Positions 1 to 11,760 of a stretch of DNA of 60,200 nucleotides are shown here, one piece after another (positions within the stretch are counted from its first letter, which is position 1; every line of letters starts with the position of its first letter). The stretch is from contig JAAPAO010000156.1 of the NCBI GenBank assembly GCA_013115145.1, positions 1 to 60,200 on the forward strand. Direction: 5' to 3'. The notes below the pieces were generated by a model that did no database searches, had not been told where the DNA came from, and worked only from the letters and a program-made list of their open reading frames with translations. A program made the translations under genes and the position numbers. Source of the stretch: Perkinsus chesapeaki. Its lineage: Eukaryota; Perkinsozoa; Perkinsida; Perkinsidae.

Positions 1-380
1 GCGAAATGAAAGACTTGTGATCCGAGGGTATCTGATAGGGAACAACTCTCGGTCAGGCGTCAACCATGAGTACGAGTTATTGAGAGGACAAACTATGAGT
101 AGAAGTATACCAGCTTCTTGGTGAAGTTTAGGCCTCTATCCGAGGTACGAATAAATAAGGATAACCATGGCTCACCAGGTAGGTGACGCCACGGAAAAAG
201 CTGAGCACCTTGGCACACACCGGCGTGCTTAGCGGTAGACTATCTCGCTTCTGTCAAGTAATAATAGTTATCAATAAAAGACATCGGTACCAAGACATAA
301 TATCGATGCATTGCCAATCGATCTTCAATGGAGCATTGGTCATCATGTATAGGATAACATTTCATCATATGGACAGTCGT

Positions 381-809
381 TTAGACGATGCTTTCCACTG
401 GATTGAGCGTAAGAGGCGGGTAGGGAACTGTGCTATGGCTAGTGAACATATACAATTTCATATATTTCCAATCACGATCGATAATCAATGCATTCATCGC
501 AATACCATTCACGTTATTGACACGCCTCAGCATCTTCTTCATGTTCTCGAAGCCTCTAGGGCTCCATTTCAAATTATATCGACGCGTCTCGGGGACGATA
601 GATGTTATATTCACCTGGAATTGGAGAGAATCTTTGCCTTCAGTGAGCTTGAAAGTAAACTGGCTACGAAAGGAATCATCATACGTAACGACCACTCCGA
701 GTGTAGTCCCTCGTCCAGTAACGCTGCCCCCGAAGATGTCTTTACGCGCATAACCGGGCAGAAAGACCACCATAACCACAAAGGCGAGTAGCTGCTGAGA
801 TATTGCCAT
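381..809 (-). CDS. Small secreted protein, orphan family member A
   Basis: A single open exon of 142 codons. The N-terminus is a clear signal peptide (hydrophobic core LLAFVVMVVFL, then PGYA as the probable cleavage site). The mature part is about 120 residues, has no cysteine pairs and is rich in beta-prone segments. It aligns end to end with the product at 18317-18736 on the other strand. Shared blocks are the PGYA cleavage region, a VTYD or ITYDES block after about 25 mature residues, a YNLKW or YKLEW block in the middle, a GIAMN or RIAMH block, and a YMF motif before a proline-rich tail ending in LNPV or LKPV. I do not recognise the fold and assign no function. Conservation of the whole length between two loci argues that both are real genes. 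No intron is needed. Confidence 0.72.
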   Translation of the reverse strand: MAISQQLLAFVVMVVFLPGYARKDIFGGSVTGRGTTLGVVVTYDDSFRSQFTFKLTEGKDSLQFQVNITSIVPETRRYNLKWSPRGFENMKKMLRRVNNVNGIAMNALIIDRDWKYMKLYMFTSHSTVPYPPLTLNPVESIV

Positions 810-1308
810 AATAGTAAACTATAAGCCTGCGACTTCGTCGGGCACAGCAAGATGCTCGAAAGAACAACTCTGTCAGTGACACGAAAAGGCTAGAGACATC
901 GGATGATCAGTTGGGTAGAGCACTGCTTTTCTAAATCGGACCAAGTCTTGGCCTTTACCTAGATACCGACTCGATATTACCGAGCTGTGAATTTAACTTT
1001 GGGGGTGTACGCCAGCGCGTTACGCCTCTGGCGCAACGCGCCAGCTGAGCAGGCGACGCTCCGAACTTACGGCCAGCACGTAAGAAGTTTATATATAATG
1101 CGGCATAGCATAAGGTATAATAAGATCATGCATCTCATGGGTGCCCACGCACTGGGGGACATGCCAATTTGCTATGAAATGATGTTGACCAAGCGACCAG
1201 AAAAGTCGTAAGTTGAAGGGTTTAAGTGTAGAAACGAGGGATACAAGAATCACCTCTAGCATTATTTGTACAATTCAACTTTTCCCCTAGCATTTAATCA
1301 TCATTCGA

Positions 1309-1825
1309 ATGTCTTGCCTAGTGCTGGCTGTCTTCAGCATTGCATTTGTCATTATGTATCACATAAACTCCACAACGAGGGGAAGTGAGAATTCCATAGT
1401 GAGTGATAAGACTCCACTTTTTGCGGCAAAGCTGAGCGCCACGCGCTACAGCCCTTCTTGCCAACCTGGTATGATTCTCTGTGTCAGCATTACTCTAATC
1501 GTTAAATCCCGCGAGTGAACTGATGGACGATGATTTTCATCAAGTGTTTATGGTTATTATTGGGAATTTAGGGTTCTATATGGTGTCGTTAAAGTGTCTG
1601 CGCCCGGGTCACGGGAGGTACAGCGGAGCCCAGGAGAAACTCTCCACAAGTTTGAGGTCACGATCACCCACTTGTATCATGGGATTCGGCGGATGCTATA
1701 TTTGTAATAGCGTGATGATTAATTAAATTTATTTGCTTGGCAGGTTTCCAGTAGACTTTATAGCATCACGCTGTGGACGAACTATTATTACTCATTAACT
1801 ACGGGACTTGGGTAAACATCGGGGG
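1309..1825 (+). CDS. Possible small membrane or secreted protein, hypothetical
   Basis: Weakly supported. The first open stretch (1309-1470) begins with a hydrophobic segment (LVLAVFSIAFVIMY) that could be a signal anchor. A later stretch around 1640-1700 can be joined to 1742-1800 through a 40-nt intron-like segment beginning GTAATAGCG and ending TTGGCAG. No family was recognised and no paralogue is present in the window. The joining of the first and later pieces is guesswork; the region may be non-coding. Confidence 0.2.
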
Positions 1826-2171
1826 GCAGGTTTTTCGCCATTCGAGTAGCTTTCGTTGTTCGTTAACCACCCCAGCTGCTGAGGATTTGACCTGCATTGG
1901 ATAGCCCGGAAATTGGGTGGACACGACAAACTGGCCACAATGGCGTATCTCGTCGGACACGTCAGCTATACATATTGACATGAAGCTGTGAGCATTAACA
2001 ATGACAACTCATATATTGGAGAAGACTACATATGCACATGGCCTATACTATCGTTCACCGTAACTCAACTTGAATTGACAAACACGTACCAACTGATTTG
2101 GAAAAGAAAGGTTCAGACACTCAATAAAACTAGATAGCCGACTTTTGCAAGAACCGTTATGCAGAGATATT

Positions 2172-4410
2172 CTAAGGCTCGGCATAAACGTGGAGGAGTC
2201 CCGGAGACACATATGCTGCGACTTCACCTAGGAAGAACAACAATGGTGGACACTTCAGCTGTGACCAAGCCCTACCCCGGGGAATGATCTCGCCGTCTAT
2301 GCAAAAACCTACACCTCTCTCCATCACTTCATCATCAGCTGGTTCTATTTTCCATGCCACAACGCATTTCTCAACCCATGAAGGTGCCATATCGGTCTGA
2401 GTCATATCCTTTTCGACAAACACCTTCGAATTTGCCTCGGACTTACATTCTTTCCAGTGCTTACAGATGCTGAACTCTTAGCAAATTTAGAGAAGGTGAA
2501 ATCCTCCCTTTTAGGGCACCGCAAGGACCACTGACCATCGTTCAATCTCTGGTCAGGGGCAATCAGTAAATTCGGGGCGCTATGAGACAAGTTGTTGAGC
2601 CAAACTCCGGCAAAACTGAAAAAGATACATCAATCGTGACGATAAGAAGTCTCATTGGACATCAACATAAAATCAGGGAAAAATGTGCGATGTTGGCGTA
2701 TTTCCAGAAGGGCTGTAAAACAGCAGTTGATGATGATGACTACCAGTTACTGGTGCAGAAAGACCTTTGGCAGCGGATAAAGGTTAAAAATATCGACGGA
2801 AATGAAGAGGAAGGTACCAATGCAAGGTTCATACTCTCCTTCCTCGGTCGTCCATAGCGGACTGTCGTCTAGTGGAAGCTCCTTTAATGCCTCCCTGCCT
2901 TTCATGTCCGAACTCAGAATGTACGATATTCGACCTTGATAATGCCGCAATCGAAGGATTCTCCACAGGCCATATAATGTGAATCGTGCCTCTCCGATGA
3001 ACCGGTATTTTTCCGATTCTATATCAACCTGCAATGAGTGCAATGATCAAAAATGAGGCGGATAAAGCAGATACTCGGTCTACGTCAACGTGAAGCTTAC
3101 ATCGGAGAAGAACCCCCAGGTCCCATTGAGGAACCCTATGCAAGACTCTCCACCTGCGGAGCCACCAGACTCTGAATACAACAATCATCAACCGATGGTT
3201 TCGAGGCAATTGAGTTTATAAGGAGATACGATCATGATCGTATCAGAAGTAGCCTGTGAAGTGGATGACGATAGGACCTACTTATTATGGCCCCATCCAA
3301 AGGAGTAGTTTTCCCTCGAAGTATCAGCCTCATAGCTGCGTTGAAATCACCAACAAATCCCTCAATATCCCCATAAAAATCTTTCTCAGACGCATAGACG
3401 GCGCTAGTGCTCAGACCATTGCCGCTCCCACCAGGTAGCATCCCCAATTTAAGGTGTTTGAAAAGGTATTGCCAATCTGGCAGTTGATAAATTCCCTGAA
3501 AATAAAGTGTGAAAGCGGAACCTGTCATTGAGTTGGCAGTGCCTGTATTAATTCGTGTAAGACCCCATCACCACCACAGGTAACAAAGGCATCGTATTTA
3601 TCAGCATTATCCATTCCCAAATGACGGATATGTTGCGAGCTCACCGTCATAACCGTTTCAACAATAAATCGATCAGACGCGAGCTTAAATAATGGCGCAG
3701 CATATTCACGATATCTGTATAAAATAATATTAGTGTATTTATACCGGACATCAAATCTCACAGCTTCTCTGCTTGACCTTTACCACTGGCGGGATTAACA
3801 AGTACTAACATTCTCGTGCGAGTGGGGCACTCAGCACTGTTGACCATCTCATCCAGGTCCCCTAGGGCGTGATGAAGGAAGGCAGTAGATGCCAAATCGA
3901 CTGAGATGAACTTGCTGCTTCTGTGGCGGTGCAACCTTACGTATGTTTGAAGGCTCTTCTCGTCTGAGATAGATATCCCTCCTTCTTCGCCCAGCCCTCG
4001 ACATGCAACTCTTCGGCTTGGCTTCCAACACGGTAATCTGAATAGTCGGAAGTCAATGAAGTGCCATGAAACAGGTTTATACATGCATTGTTAGGTCCCC
4101 ATGATTTACTGCTATGACATCCTCAAACTGTAGGACATCTGTAGTGATCGTGGTCGACCCTTGTGGTCGGACGACAAGCTGAAGAATAAGTATTGCTGCT
4201 TCCAAACTTCACCGAACCTTGGCATACTTTATCGGAATCTATCGTAACCGTAAAGCTGCTGCCACTGAGGCTGCCCTTTCCTGCCGAAGGTTTGGAACGA
4301 TATGCAAACAGAGCGCCGTTGAAGAAATCATGAATGAGATCCATACCGGGAATAAATAGCCTATAAATACGACCACTTGTTCCCATCTGAAAACACAACA
4401 AGTCAAGCAT
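2172..4410 (-). CDS. Sphingosine kinase-like lipid kinase, copy 1
   Basis: A multi-exon gene for a DAGK_cat/sphingosine kinase family protein, which would phosphorylate sphingoid bases with ATP. Family blocks in order: LVLVNPASGKG (nucleotide-binding loop), CGGDGVLHELIQ (catalytic-domain GGDG), LPGGSGNGL, TWGFFSD followed by VDIESEKYRFIGEARFTLYG, APDQRLNDGQ, and a C-terminal VAWKIEP...DGEIIP...PGLLHVY. Introns I can place are tiny: 4179-4227, 4038-4082, 3901-3940 (40 nt), 3715-3761, 3496-3542, 3029-3100 and a 48-nt one near 2220-2267. The 3496-3542 intron appears to use a GC donor. The start is set at the ATG at 4410 because the exon leads directly into the segment alignable with copy 2. All signature motifs are intact, so it is probably functional. 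A ceramide synthase-like gene lies 30 kb away. Confidence 0.85.
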
Positions 4411-4538
4411 TGGTTGAGCGACACTTCGCTAGACGAGCTTTTTCACGGAGACTGCAAATCCTAGGTAAGGCTGATCCTTGGTACATAGGTTCAAAATAGT
4501 GTGCCACAACAAGAATTGAAATGAAGCCGAGTAGCTAG

Positions 4539-7288
4539 CTATACATCAGCGTACACTCTAATAGCTTTTGGGAGAACAAGACCGTCAATAACGCCTGAGA
4601 AAGAAAAGCAGCATTTTGGTAGTAGGACGCGCTTGAAACGGTTTAGGGAGCACCATTGGCCTAAAGAGTTCAGGCTGAACTCATCCTACCCACCTCGTGG
4701 GACAGATTCGCCATCCACTGCCGGTCCCTCTCCGGCCTGTTCATTATTTTCATCTGACGGCTCAATCTTCCAGGCAACGACGGACTTCGGGTTCCAAAAA
4801 TGTGTCATTTCAACCTAATGGAGGGAGCTGGTCTACCAGTTACTAGTTCAACCGGGACGCAAAGGTTCGATTCCCCGTAGTTCCAAAACGCTGGCGTTTT
4901 CCATATTCGTTTCCCCTACATGCTTGCCCACCTCCATATTGGTCAAACCTGTAATAAGGTTGCCAAAGGAGGCATCTTTATAAGGCAAGCAGCTTAACGT
5001 CTATTGTCCATCATCAAGCTTCCTTTCAGGAGCTGCCATCAGATCAGCAGCGCTATGCGAAACGTTTACGACAAGCACTCCAGCAAAACTGAAATAACAC
5101 AATGCCGGAATCGAACCCGCGACCATCCGATGTCCTTACTCCCCTTGCTGCGTCTTCCAGAGAGGATTGCTAGTATCAGGTAGAGCCTTCAAAGGCTTAT
5201 TATTTAATTCATCAGAGGCTTCAATGTACGAGATGCGACCAGAATATTTCCGAATGTTAATAATCCTCCATAATGCATATAGAGTGAAGCGAGCCCCACC
5301 CAAGAATCTGAGATGATCTGAACCGAGGTCCACCTGAAGACGAAAACTTTGGTCCGGTATCAAAATTTTGGTGCTAAAGTTGGCCGGGTTTAAACTTTCA
5401 TACACAGTTATTCTCAGAAAAATAATACATATACCATAGCGCTCCACATTCAATATCGGATATCTTTCTCCTGAAAATTCAAGCATATGCTAATGATGAT
5501 GATGATGATGCTAATGATGATCATCGCCTACACGGAAGTCTGTTGGGGCCAAGGAAACCCTCGCGGGTAATTTCCCAAAAATAATGGCCGTTTCAACTAG
5601 ACGAGCTTTAGATAGTTTACCAGTGGAGGAGGACTATTCAAACGAGGATATTCCTACGACGCTCCTCTCCGTGTTACTAGCTCGACTGAGTGCTGCTACA
5701 CGTAAGCCCCACACTGTGAGCATATTACATCAGAAAATAGGCCCCAAGATGCACTGAGACAGGCCAACACACTCGCCTTTTGCTGCTCACCAGTTGATGT
5801 ATCTCGCACGTCTGAGAGATCGGGCTTTGCCCAGGACCACTCGGGGAGGAGTATTACCAATCTGTGCTGCATCAAGGGCAGAAGTACGCCCTCTTAGGAT
5901 TAGCCGGAGAGCAACTTGAAAATCACCGACATACGATTTGGGGTTAAGATCGAACTCCCCCTCCGATGCGAAGGCGCAGCTGCATGCCAGACCATTGCCA
6001 CTACCAGCCAGTAAGAAGCCCAGTGTTATGTTATTGAGTACGGCACGATAGTCTGGTAGCTTGAAGATGCCCTGAAGGTGAACGATAGACGGCTTTGAAG
6101 GGGCTGGATAGTATCACTTGTAAAAAATCATGGACGAGTCCATCTCCTCCGCAAAACACGAATGTATCGAATTTATCAGCGGATTCCATGGCGACTTGTT
6201 TGGTATGTTCAGCGCTCTCAGTAACTACTTCCTCAATCATGAAGCGATCTTGGCAGAGCTCGAATAAAGGCTTGGCTATGCTAGTATACCTATTTGAGAA
6301 GTAGGGGAAAAGAGAGGCATTCTTAACGTTCCTAGACTTGGTAAAACCACTGAGTGAATGACTCCGAGGCTGCTCCAGAATATTCCAGAAGGCAGTGCCT
6401 ATTTAGTGAGAAAACCAGGAAATGTTATTAAAAATATAGCTGCGCAGATGGTAGCAATAGAGCTATAATATAGAAGCATCCTCTTCCTTTATTACATATC
6501 CATAGCTTTGCCTTTGCCGCTGATAGGGTTTATGATGACTAATACTCGTGTTTTAGTAGGGCACTCTGAGCCACTATCAACCATAGTGTCCAAGTCTCCT
6601 AGTGCTGTATGGAGTAGGGCTGCTGCTACAAGATCCACTGAAGGAGGGACAAGCCATTAGGTCCATACTTAGAACCCGATAAATGTGAGAACGGATGTTC
6701 CCAAGATCATCGCATTGTGATCTCCATAAGATACTTCCGAGGTTAGATCGCATTAATGATTTGAAAGCTCACAAGCCATTGTGGTAACGTGTTATATGTG
6801 GTGAAGACTGACAACTCAAAGCGCAGCATGATTGAACGACTACCGGAAGCCCGTCCATTACAATTATTGGTATCCTCTGAATCTAGCCTTTCTAGTACTA
6901 TATCCCTGCGTTGCCGTCCAGCAGACGATGTACAACTCTTATTTTTCATTTCAAGAACGGTAATCTGAATGAACGCCCCCTTTCTATACAATAACGCCTG
7001 CGGAAGGCAACGAAAGATACTTTTTAGGTTGCCATATCGCTACCTGTAAGCTTGAATCACCGTAGTTAACAGCGACTACATCCTTGTACGCCAGTGCATC
7101 ACGAATCTGCCGTGTACTGGCTTCACGAATAACTATCTAATATACAACAATCCAGCCTATCTTTGACAAATCAATGTTACTGTGTCATCTTCAAAGGAGA
7201 CCAGAGCATCATCTAGAATGTCGCCAGCTCGACGAGGAGCCGATCTGTAACGGAAATGGGAGTCAAAGAAGCTGGATAGAAGTTCCAT
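4539..7288 (-). pseudogene. Sphingosine kinase-like, copy 2 (probable pseudogene or non-canonically spliced)
   Basis: A tandem paralogue of copy 1 with the same exon order. The start is the ATG at 7288 (MELLSSFFDSHF). Recognisable blocks are DVVAVNYGD (near 7060), VLVIINPISGKG (6500s), FCGGDGLVHDFLQ (6100s), GFLLAGSGNGLACS (about 6000), SASWGLFSD (5750s), VDLGSDHLRFLGGARFTLY (about 5300), AAPERKLDDGQ (about 5010) and the C-terminal VVAWKIEPSD...RVYADV ending at 4539. Two oddities suggest decay. The intron between WGLFSD and VDLGS is about 410 nt against 72 nt in copy 1. Directly after LDDGQ there is an in-frame TAG (near 5000) where copy 1 has tryptophan. The other motifs remain open, so decay is recent, or a non-canonical donor skips the stop. 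The first intron donor (GTAACA) lies in a 45-nt intron, typical of the locus. Confidence 0.68.
4829..4888 (+). other. tRNA-like fragment with A-box and B-box matches
   Basis: Within an intron of kinase copy 2, TGGTCTACCAG (4829-4839) fits the A-box pattern and GGTTCGATTCC (4864-4874) fits the B-box exactly, followed by CCCGTAGTTCC, which resembles a tRNA 3' end. The two boxes are about 9 nt too close and the T-stem does not pair, so this is a pseudo-tRNA or SINE remnant and not a working tRNA. A second B-box-like string lies about 240 nt away on the opposite strand (about 5109-5119). Confidence 0.35.
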
Positions 7289-7499
7289 ACACGTATGAGG
7301 TAAAAGGTCGTATGGGGTAAAAGAAGTTGCTGATAATATCCTGATCGTTCAGAACCGAATCACATCCGATAGAAAGTAAGCTAAAGACCGGAAGGTCGTC
7401 AGTTCGACCCCCGGCTAGGGGCATTCTCCAGTCATTTTTTCGAGAGCACCAATTCGTCCAGCGCACAAAGTGGGTCTAGTCTATTGTTCATTCCCCGTC

Positions 7500-8926
7500 A
7501 TGTCCAACCTTTCTGCACCTGTTCCTACCAAGGCCAATATGCCAATTCCTGTTAAACCTGTTGGGGTGTGCCTAGTTGGCCTTGGAAGAGCTGGCAAGTT
7601 CCATATAGAGGTAAGGCCGCTTCAGACATAGGTCAGCTCGATATAGCAAATGCATATATCTTATTGGTTACTTTGGTTGAGATTCTTATTCAGGCTCTAA
7701 GCAACTTGGGCCCTCGTATAGTAAAGATCCTCTACGTTGTTGACGTTAAAGAAGATCTTGTTAAGGAACGAGCAAAGGAGCTCGGCTGTGTTGGCCTTAC
7801 TGATATGAAGCAGGCAATGGAGGACCCTGAAGTACGCTTGACAAATGATCCCCCAATCAGTGGAATCTTAGGTTGAAGCGGTTATTGTCGGATCTACTAC
7901 TTATATGCATCACGATCATATAATGACCGCTTTAAAAGCTGGCAAGGCTTGTCTCACGGAGAAGCCAATAGCTGATAATCAAAAGGAGCTTCAGGAGCTC
8001 ATTGACTATGTCAATACTGTAGATGTCCCATTCCGTGTCGGATATCAGCGCAGGACTGATCCCAACTTCCGAGTTCTAAAGCAGCAAATTCAGATGGGTC
8101 TCATAGGAGAGCCTAGGATCATCAATTGCACATCTCGTGATAATCCTGAGCCCCCTATGGAGTACTTAAAGGTGTCTGGAGGTAGTAACACTGGATAGCA
8201 GCAGCATGGGATGATGAGCAAGGCGAGATCACGGTCATAGGTATTTTCCATGATATGCTAACTCATGATTTCGATATGATTCATTTCCTTACTGGGCAAG
8301 TTCCTGAATCTGTCTATTCAATTGGTCATGCATACAACCCTAAAATTGAAGCTATGAATGATGTTGATACTGCCATGGTACTCATCTCATATTAGTGCCA
8401 CCGTGGGCAGTATCTTTAGGTTACTCTAAAATACCCTAATGGTCTCTTGGCTACTGTTAATACTAGCAGAATTGCTCCCTATGGATACGATCAGCGTGTG
8501 GAGGTCTTTGGCCCTAAGGGCATGGCCACCGCTGAAAATCAGGTCGGTTCTAGCATTTTGATAGTTTTTATTGGTTGTTGGTTCAGAAAGAGTCCACGGT
8601 TGTTGTTGCAACTGATGGCGGTTATCAGAGCGCCCGAGCTGACTACAGCTTCCCGGAGAGGTAGTTCTCCAGAGCATACATGGAGTAGGGTTCACTAGGT
8701 ACCCTGAGGCGTATCTTGAAAGTGATGCTGAGTTTATAAAGATGGTCATTGAGCATAAGAAGGAGGATAAGGCAGATAACGAACGCTTTGTGATGCTGGA
8801 TAAGGTACACTCGTATCTGTCGTGTTCTGGGGGCAGCATCGTTTGTCATCACAGGTAGCACGTGCCGCTGAGAAATCTCTCCATGAGAATAGGGTTGTCT
8901 TCTTGAGTGAGTTTGATGAGAACTAA
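7500..8926 (+). CDS. Gfo/Idh/MocA oxidoreductase, inositol 2-dehydrogenase-like
   Basis: NAD(P)-dependent sugar or polyol dehydrogenase. Exon 1 starts at ATG 7500 and holds the Rossmann loop VCLVGLGRAGKFH. Later exons carry the acidic end of strand beta2 (ILYVVDVKED), the TEKPIA motif with the family's catalytic lysine, RVGYQRR, and the HDMLTHDFDMIHFLTG block with the active-site Asp/His pair typical of IolG. The C-terminal exons include VEVFGPKGMATAEN and end LSEFDEN at a TAA at 8924-8926. Seven or so exons are separated by 40-60-nt introns, for example after FHIE, after MEDPE, and in the SGG/IFHDML junction (about 8180-8240). It is divergent from kinase copy 2 with about 210 bp between the two starts. 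Substrate is not decided by sequence; myo-inositol is the usual one for this subgroup. Confidence 0.85.
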
Positions 8927-9103
8927 GTTTATTTTGGTAGAATTATACCATACAGCTTCCATACTTATACCGTCAGCCTTCCTCCAGCTGGCGGATTGTA
9001 TAGCATCATCTCCGACTTGTGAGGGTTCAAGGAGAGGATCTGAAGAAATGACATGTTGAGTTCTTCAAGCAGTAGGATATTTCTTGGGAGCTGCTAGACT
9101 TGG

Positions 9104-11713
9104 ATGGCCACGTCGTTATCATCATCATCATCACAATCGCCGCAGCCATCAGCGGCCCTACCGCCTTGGCCCGGTGTGACCCCGCCCGTATCAGAGAACT
9201 ATCCAACTAGAGCTGATTATGAGGCTACCGAGGAACTGAAGCACTTTATAGAATCTAGGGCTCCACCAGAGAGCACACATGGGATGCTGAAACGGTAGTA
9301 TATGAGAGGGAGGCAGAAATAGCTGTCGTGGAGTAATCTACGGGGTGTTGGGGGAAAGGCATGGACCTCAGATACGAGGTGTTAGTGGAGATTGAACGGA
9401 TGGTTAATAAATGGATATATGACGTATCCGGAGGAGAGATTCGATCCAAGGCTAGAGTCCTCACATTTGGGAGGTACCCCCTACTGCTGTTGCTCTCATC
9501 AAGCTGTGTATCTTATAAGTATCTTAGCTTCCGTCTTGGAGTCATTACTCCTTTGTCTGATATAGACACACTGGTCCTCTTGCCCAACCTTATATCCAGG
9601 GATGATTTTTTCACCGGTAGTGAATTTACGAGCAGTAGCCTGGTGTATAGTTGGGGTCTGTAGATTTTGTGGAGACGATGCTGAATCGGTCGCCTCATGT
9701 CACCGAATGCAACCCTGTTCCGGCTGCCCACGTACCCATTATAAAGGTACTCCCCGTATGATTGTTCTCCAGGCGGCCAGTGGACATTATTAGGTCAAGT
9801 ATCGAGGGATATGTATGGATATATTAGCAGCTTGCGTTCCGCCTTATGTGCTGTCTGGTGATGTTGACTCTGTTCAAGAGGACCTAATTTACCAAGTCGA
9901 GAAGCGATGTATGAAGTCAATGAACGGCATTAGGGTGGCAGGTCGGTGGCCGCTTCGGTCTCTGGTGATTCGGACAGGTTTACTATTCAGATAAGATGCT
10001 CTCGTTGGTGGTGGACACACAGACTTTCCGATTGGCCACAAGAGTTATCAAGTACTGGGCTCAGCAAAGGTTGATATACTCTAATGCGATAGGGTATATG
10101 GGAGGGGTATCCTGGGCAGTTATGGTAGTAGTGTCGGGGGTGGGGGGGGGGGCGAGGTGGTGGTGGATTAGGCAACCTTATTAGGTGGGAAGAGTCTGCC
10201 AGTTGTACCCCAATTACTCGGCCAAGCAGATAGTTGAGAGGTTCTTCTTCGTGTATGCTCGATGGCAATGGACGGCTACACGGGACTATGGGAATAGTAA
10301 TATGACTGAGGTTGAATGGGGGGGAACTGTGGGAGTAGGTGCAGCGGTGACGCTATGTCCCATAGAGGAGGCGGCTAATAAGGTGCCACCAGAGATAGCT
10401 GCCGAACAGGGACTAAGAAAATTCAAGGAATGGAATCCGAATAAGTAGGGTCATGCAGCGGGCTGGCGGCGGTATTGGGTATTGGTATCAGGTACAGTTC
10501 TGATCGTCACCATGTAATGCCGGTTATCACACCGATATTCCCAACGCATAACACTACATATAACGTACAAGAATCTAATAAAAGGGTCATTGTTAGGGAA
10601 ATAAAGAGAGGTGGTTGTGGTAAAGAAAGAGTTAGGAAGGGTAAGATTATCAGGCCGTGAGATAATGGAGCTCATGAGCATGAGTAAAAGCAGCAGCAGT
10701 GGTGGAGCAGCTACCAAGGGAAATGAAGTTACTTGGGCAGACTTATGCGCCCCGTTCCCATTCTTCCAGGTCAGCAGCAGCCATTACTCGACTTACTTGT
10801 TATATTGCTAAAGCTTTAAAAGTCTCTGGAGTACTGTCTACCGTTGGTGTGCATTTGATAGTATTCAGTGTGGTAGACTTCTGAGTTGCTCCTTGTGTCA
10901 GTGAGGTGGAGATGTAATATGTTGTCAGGTGTACCGTCAGTTTTTGATATTAGAGATCAGCGCTGAAACAGAGAAGGCTTTCCTCAAGTTTAAGGGGCTA
11001 GTAGAGTCTCGCGTGAGAGTACTGGTTAAAAATTTGGAGACGTGCTGTGGCAATAAGGTGAACCATAATCGGGGCTCATATAAGGTATATCGCATCGTAG
11101 GTGCTCCCTCAGCCCCATCCGATTCTGTTCCAGAGGGGTCCTCTGGGGGCCGATGTAACCCCCGGTGAGGCACCTGCCTTCCTTGGAGCATTCGTTTTAG
11201 GTATAGCATTCGACAACATTGCCACAGGTAGGTGGGTATTACTTCTAGGGACCTACAGGAGCTACTGTCAGATGACGCGGCTGCGGCAGCGAAAGTGAGC
11301 AAGGAGATGAAATCTGCATGTGATGCTTTTGCAGAGCACATTAGTCAGGCAGCACTCTCGGATGAGTGGGATGCGTATAGAGGGCAGTTTAAGTAATCTC
11401 CCTTCCCATGCAGCAGGAGGACGCCTTATCTACATCGTGGGCCATTGACCTTTTCCTCTGCTTTGTCAGCCTCACTATACAGCATCGCTACCTCGCAGAC
11501 TTACCAGACTATATACGCCCGAAGCCAGCAGCAGCGGCATCAGCGCGTCACCATACACTGGGATTAAAATCGGCCACATCAAAAGGCGGTGCAGGTTCGA
11601 CTCCCAGTGCAGGTGTTACTACCACCGGTGTTGCCGGAACGGTAAAGCGCAAGCGGGTAGAAGGAGCGGAGCAGCCCTCTGCTAAGGAGGCACGTCATGA
11701 GAGCTCGTCCTGA
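9104..11713 (+). CDS. PAP: Canonical nuclear poly(A) polymerase
   Basis: Adds poly(A) tails to pre-mRNA. The order of domains matches the nuclear enzyme: N-terminal PGVTPPVSENYPTRADY; nucleotidyltransferase core with LTFGS joined across a 50-60-nt intron to FRLGVITPLSDIDTL (two catalytic aspartates); VPIIK joined to VKYRGICMDIL (third aspartate) across a 47-nt intron near 9747-9793; KSMNGIRVA; the central-domain block RVIKYWAQQRLIYSN and GYMGGVSWAVM; RVCQLYPNYS; and HHVMPVITPIFPTHNTTYN with ESNKRV. The C-terminus has a basic KRKR cluster, a plausible nuclear signal, and ends at the TGA at 11711-11713. One intron (about 10125-10181) holds a run of more than ten Gs. All catalytic residues are present, so it should be active. 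Confidence 0.88.
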
Positions 11714-11760
11714 TGGCGGTCATTGTTACTAGAAGAGCATCCTCCTCCTTCTCTTCGTCA

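Noticed and set aside
2582-2857. Plus-strand 91-codon frame
   Set aside because: It is the complement of sphingosine kinase copy 1 exons, which have clear family motifs.
5493-5523. ATG/GAT trinucleotide repeat
   Set aside because: Ordinary microsatellite inside the long intron of kinase copy 2.
7381-7430. tRNA 3'-half-like sequence (GGTCGTCAGTTCGACC...GGGGCA)
   Set aside because: No matching 5' acceptor strand within tRNA distance; at most a remnant, mentioned only alongside the B-box finding.
11560-11616. tRNA-like string with CACTGGG / CCCAGTG ends and a GGTTCGACTCC box
   Set aside because: Only 58 nt, lacks D- and anticodon arms, and lies in the coding end of the poly(A) polymerase gene.
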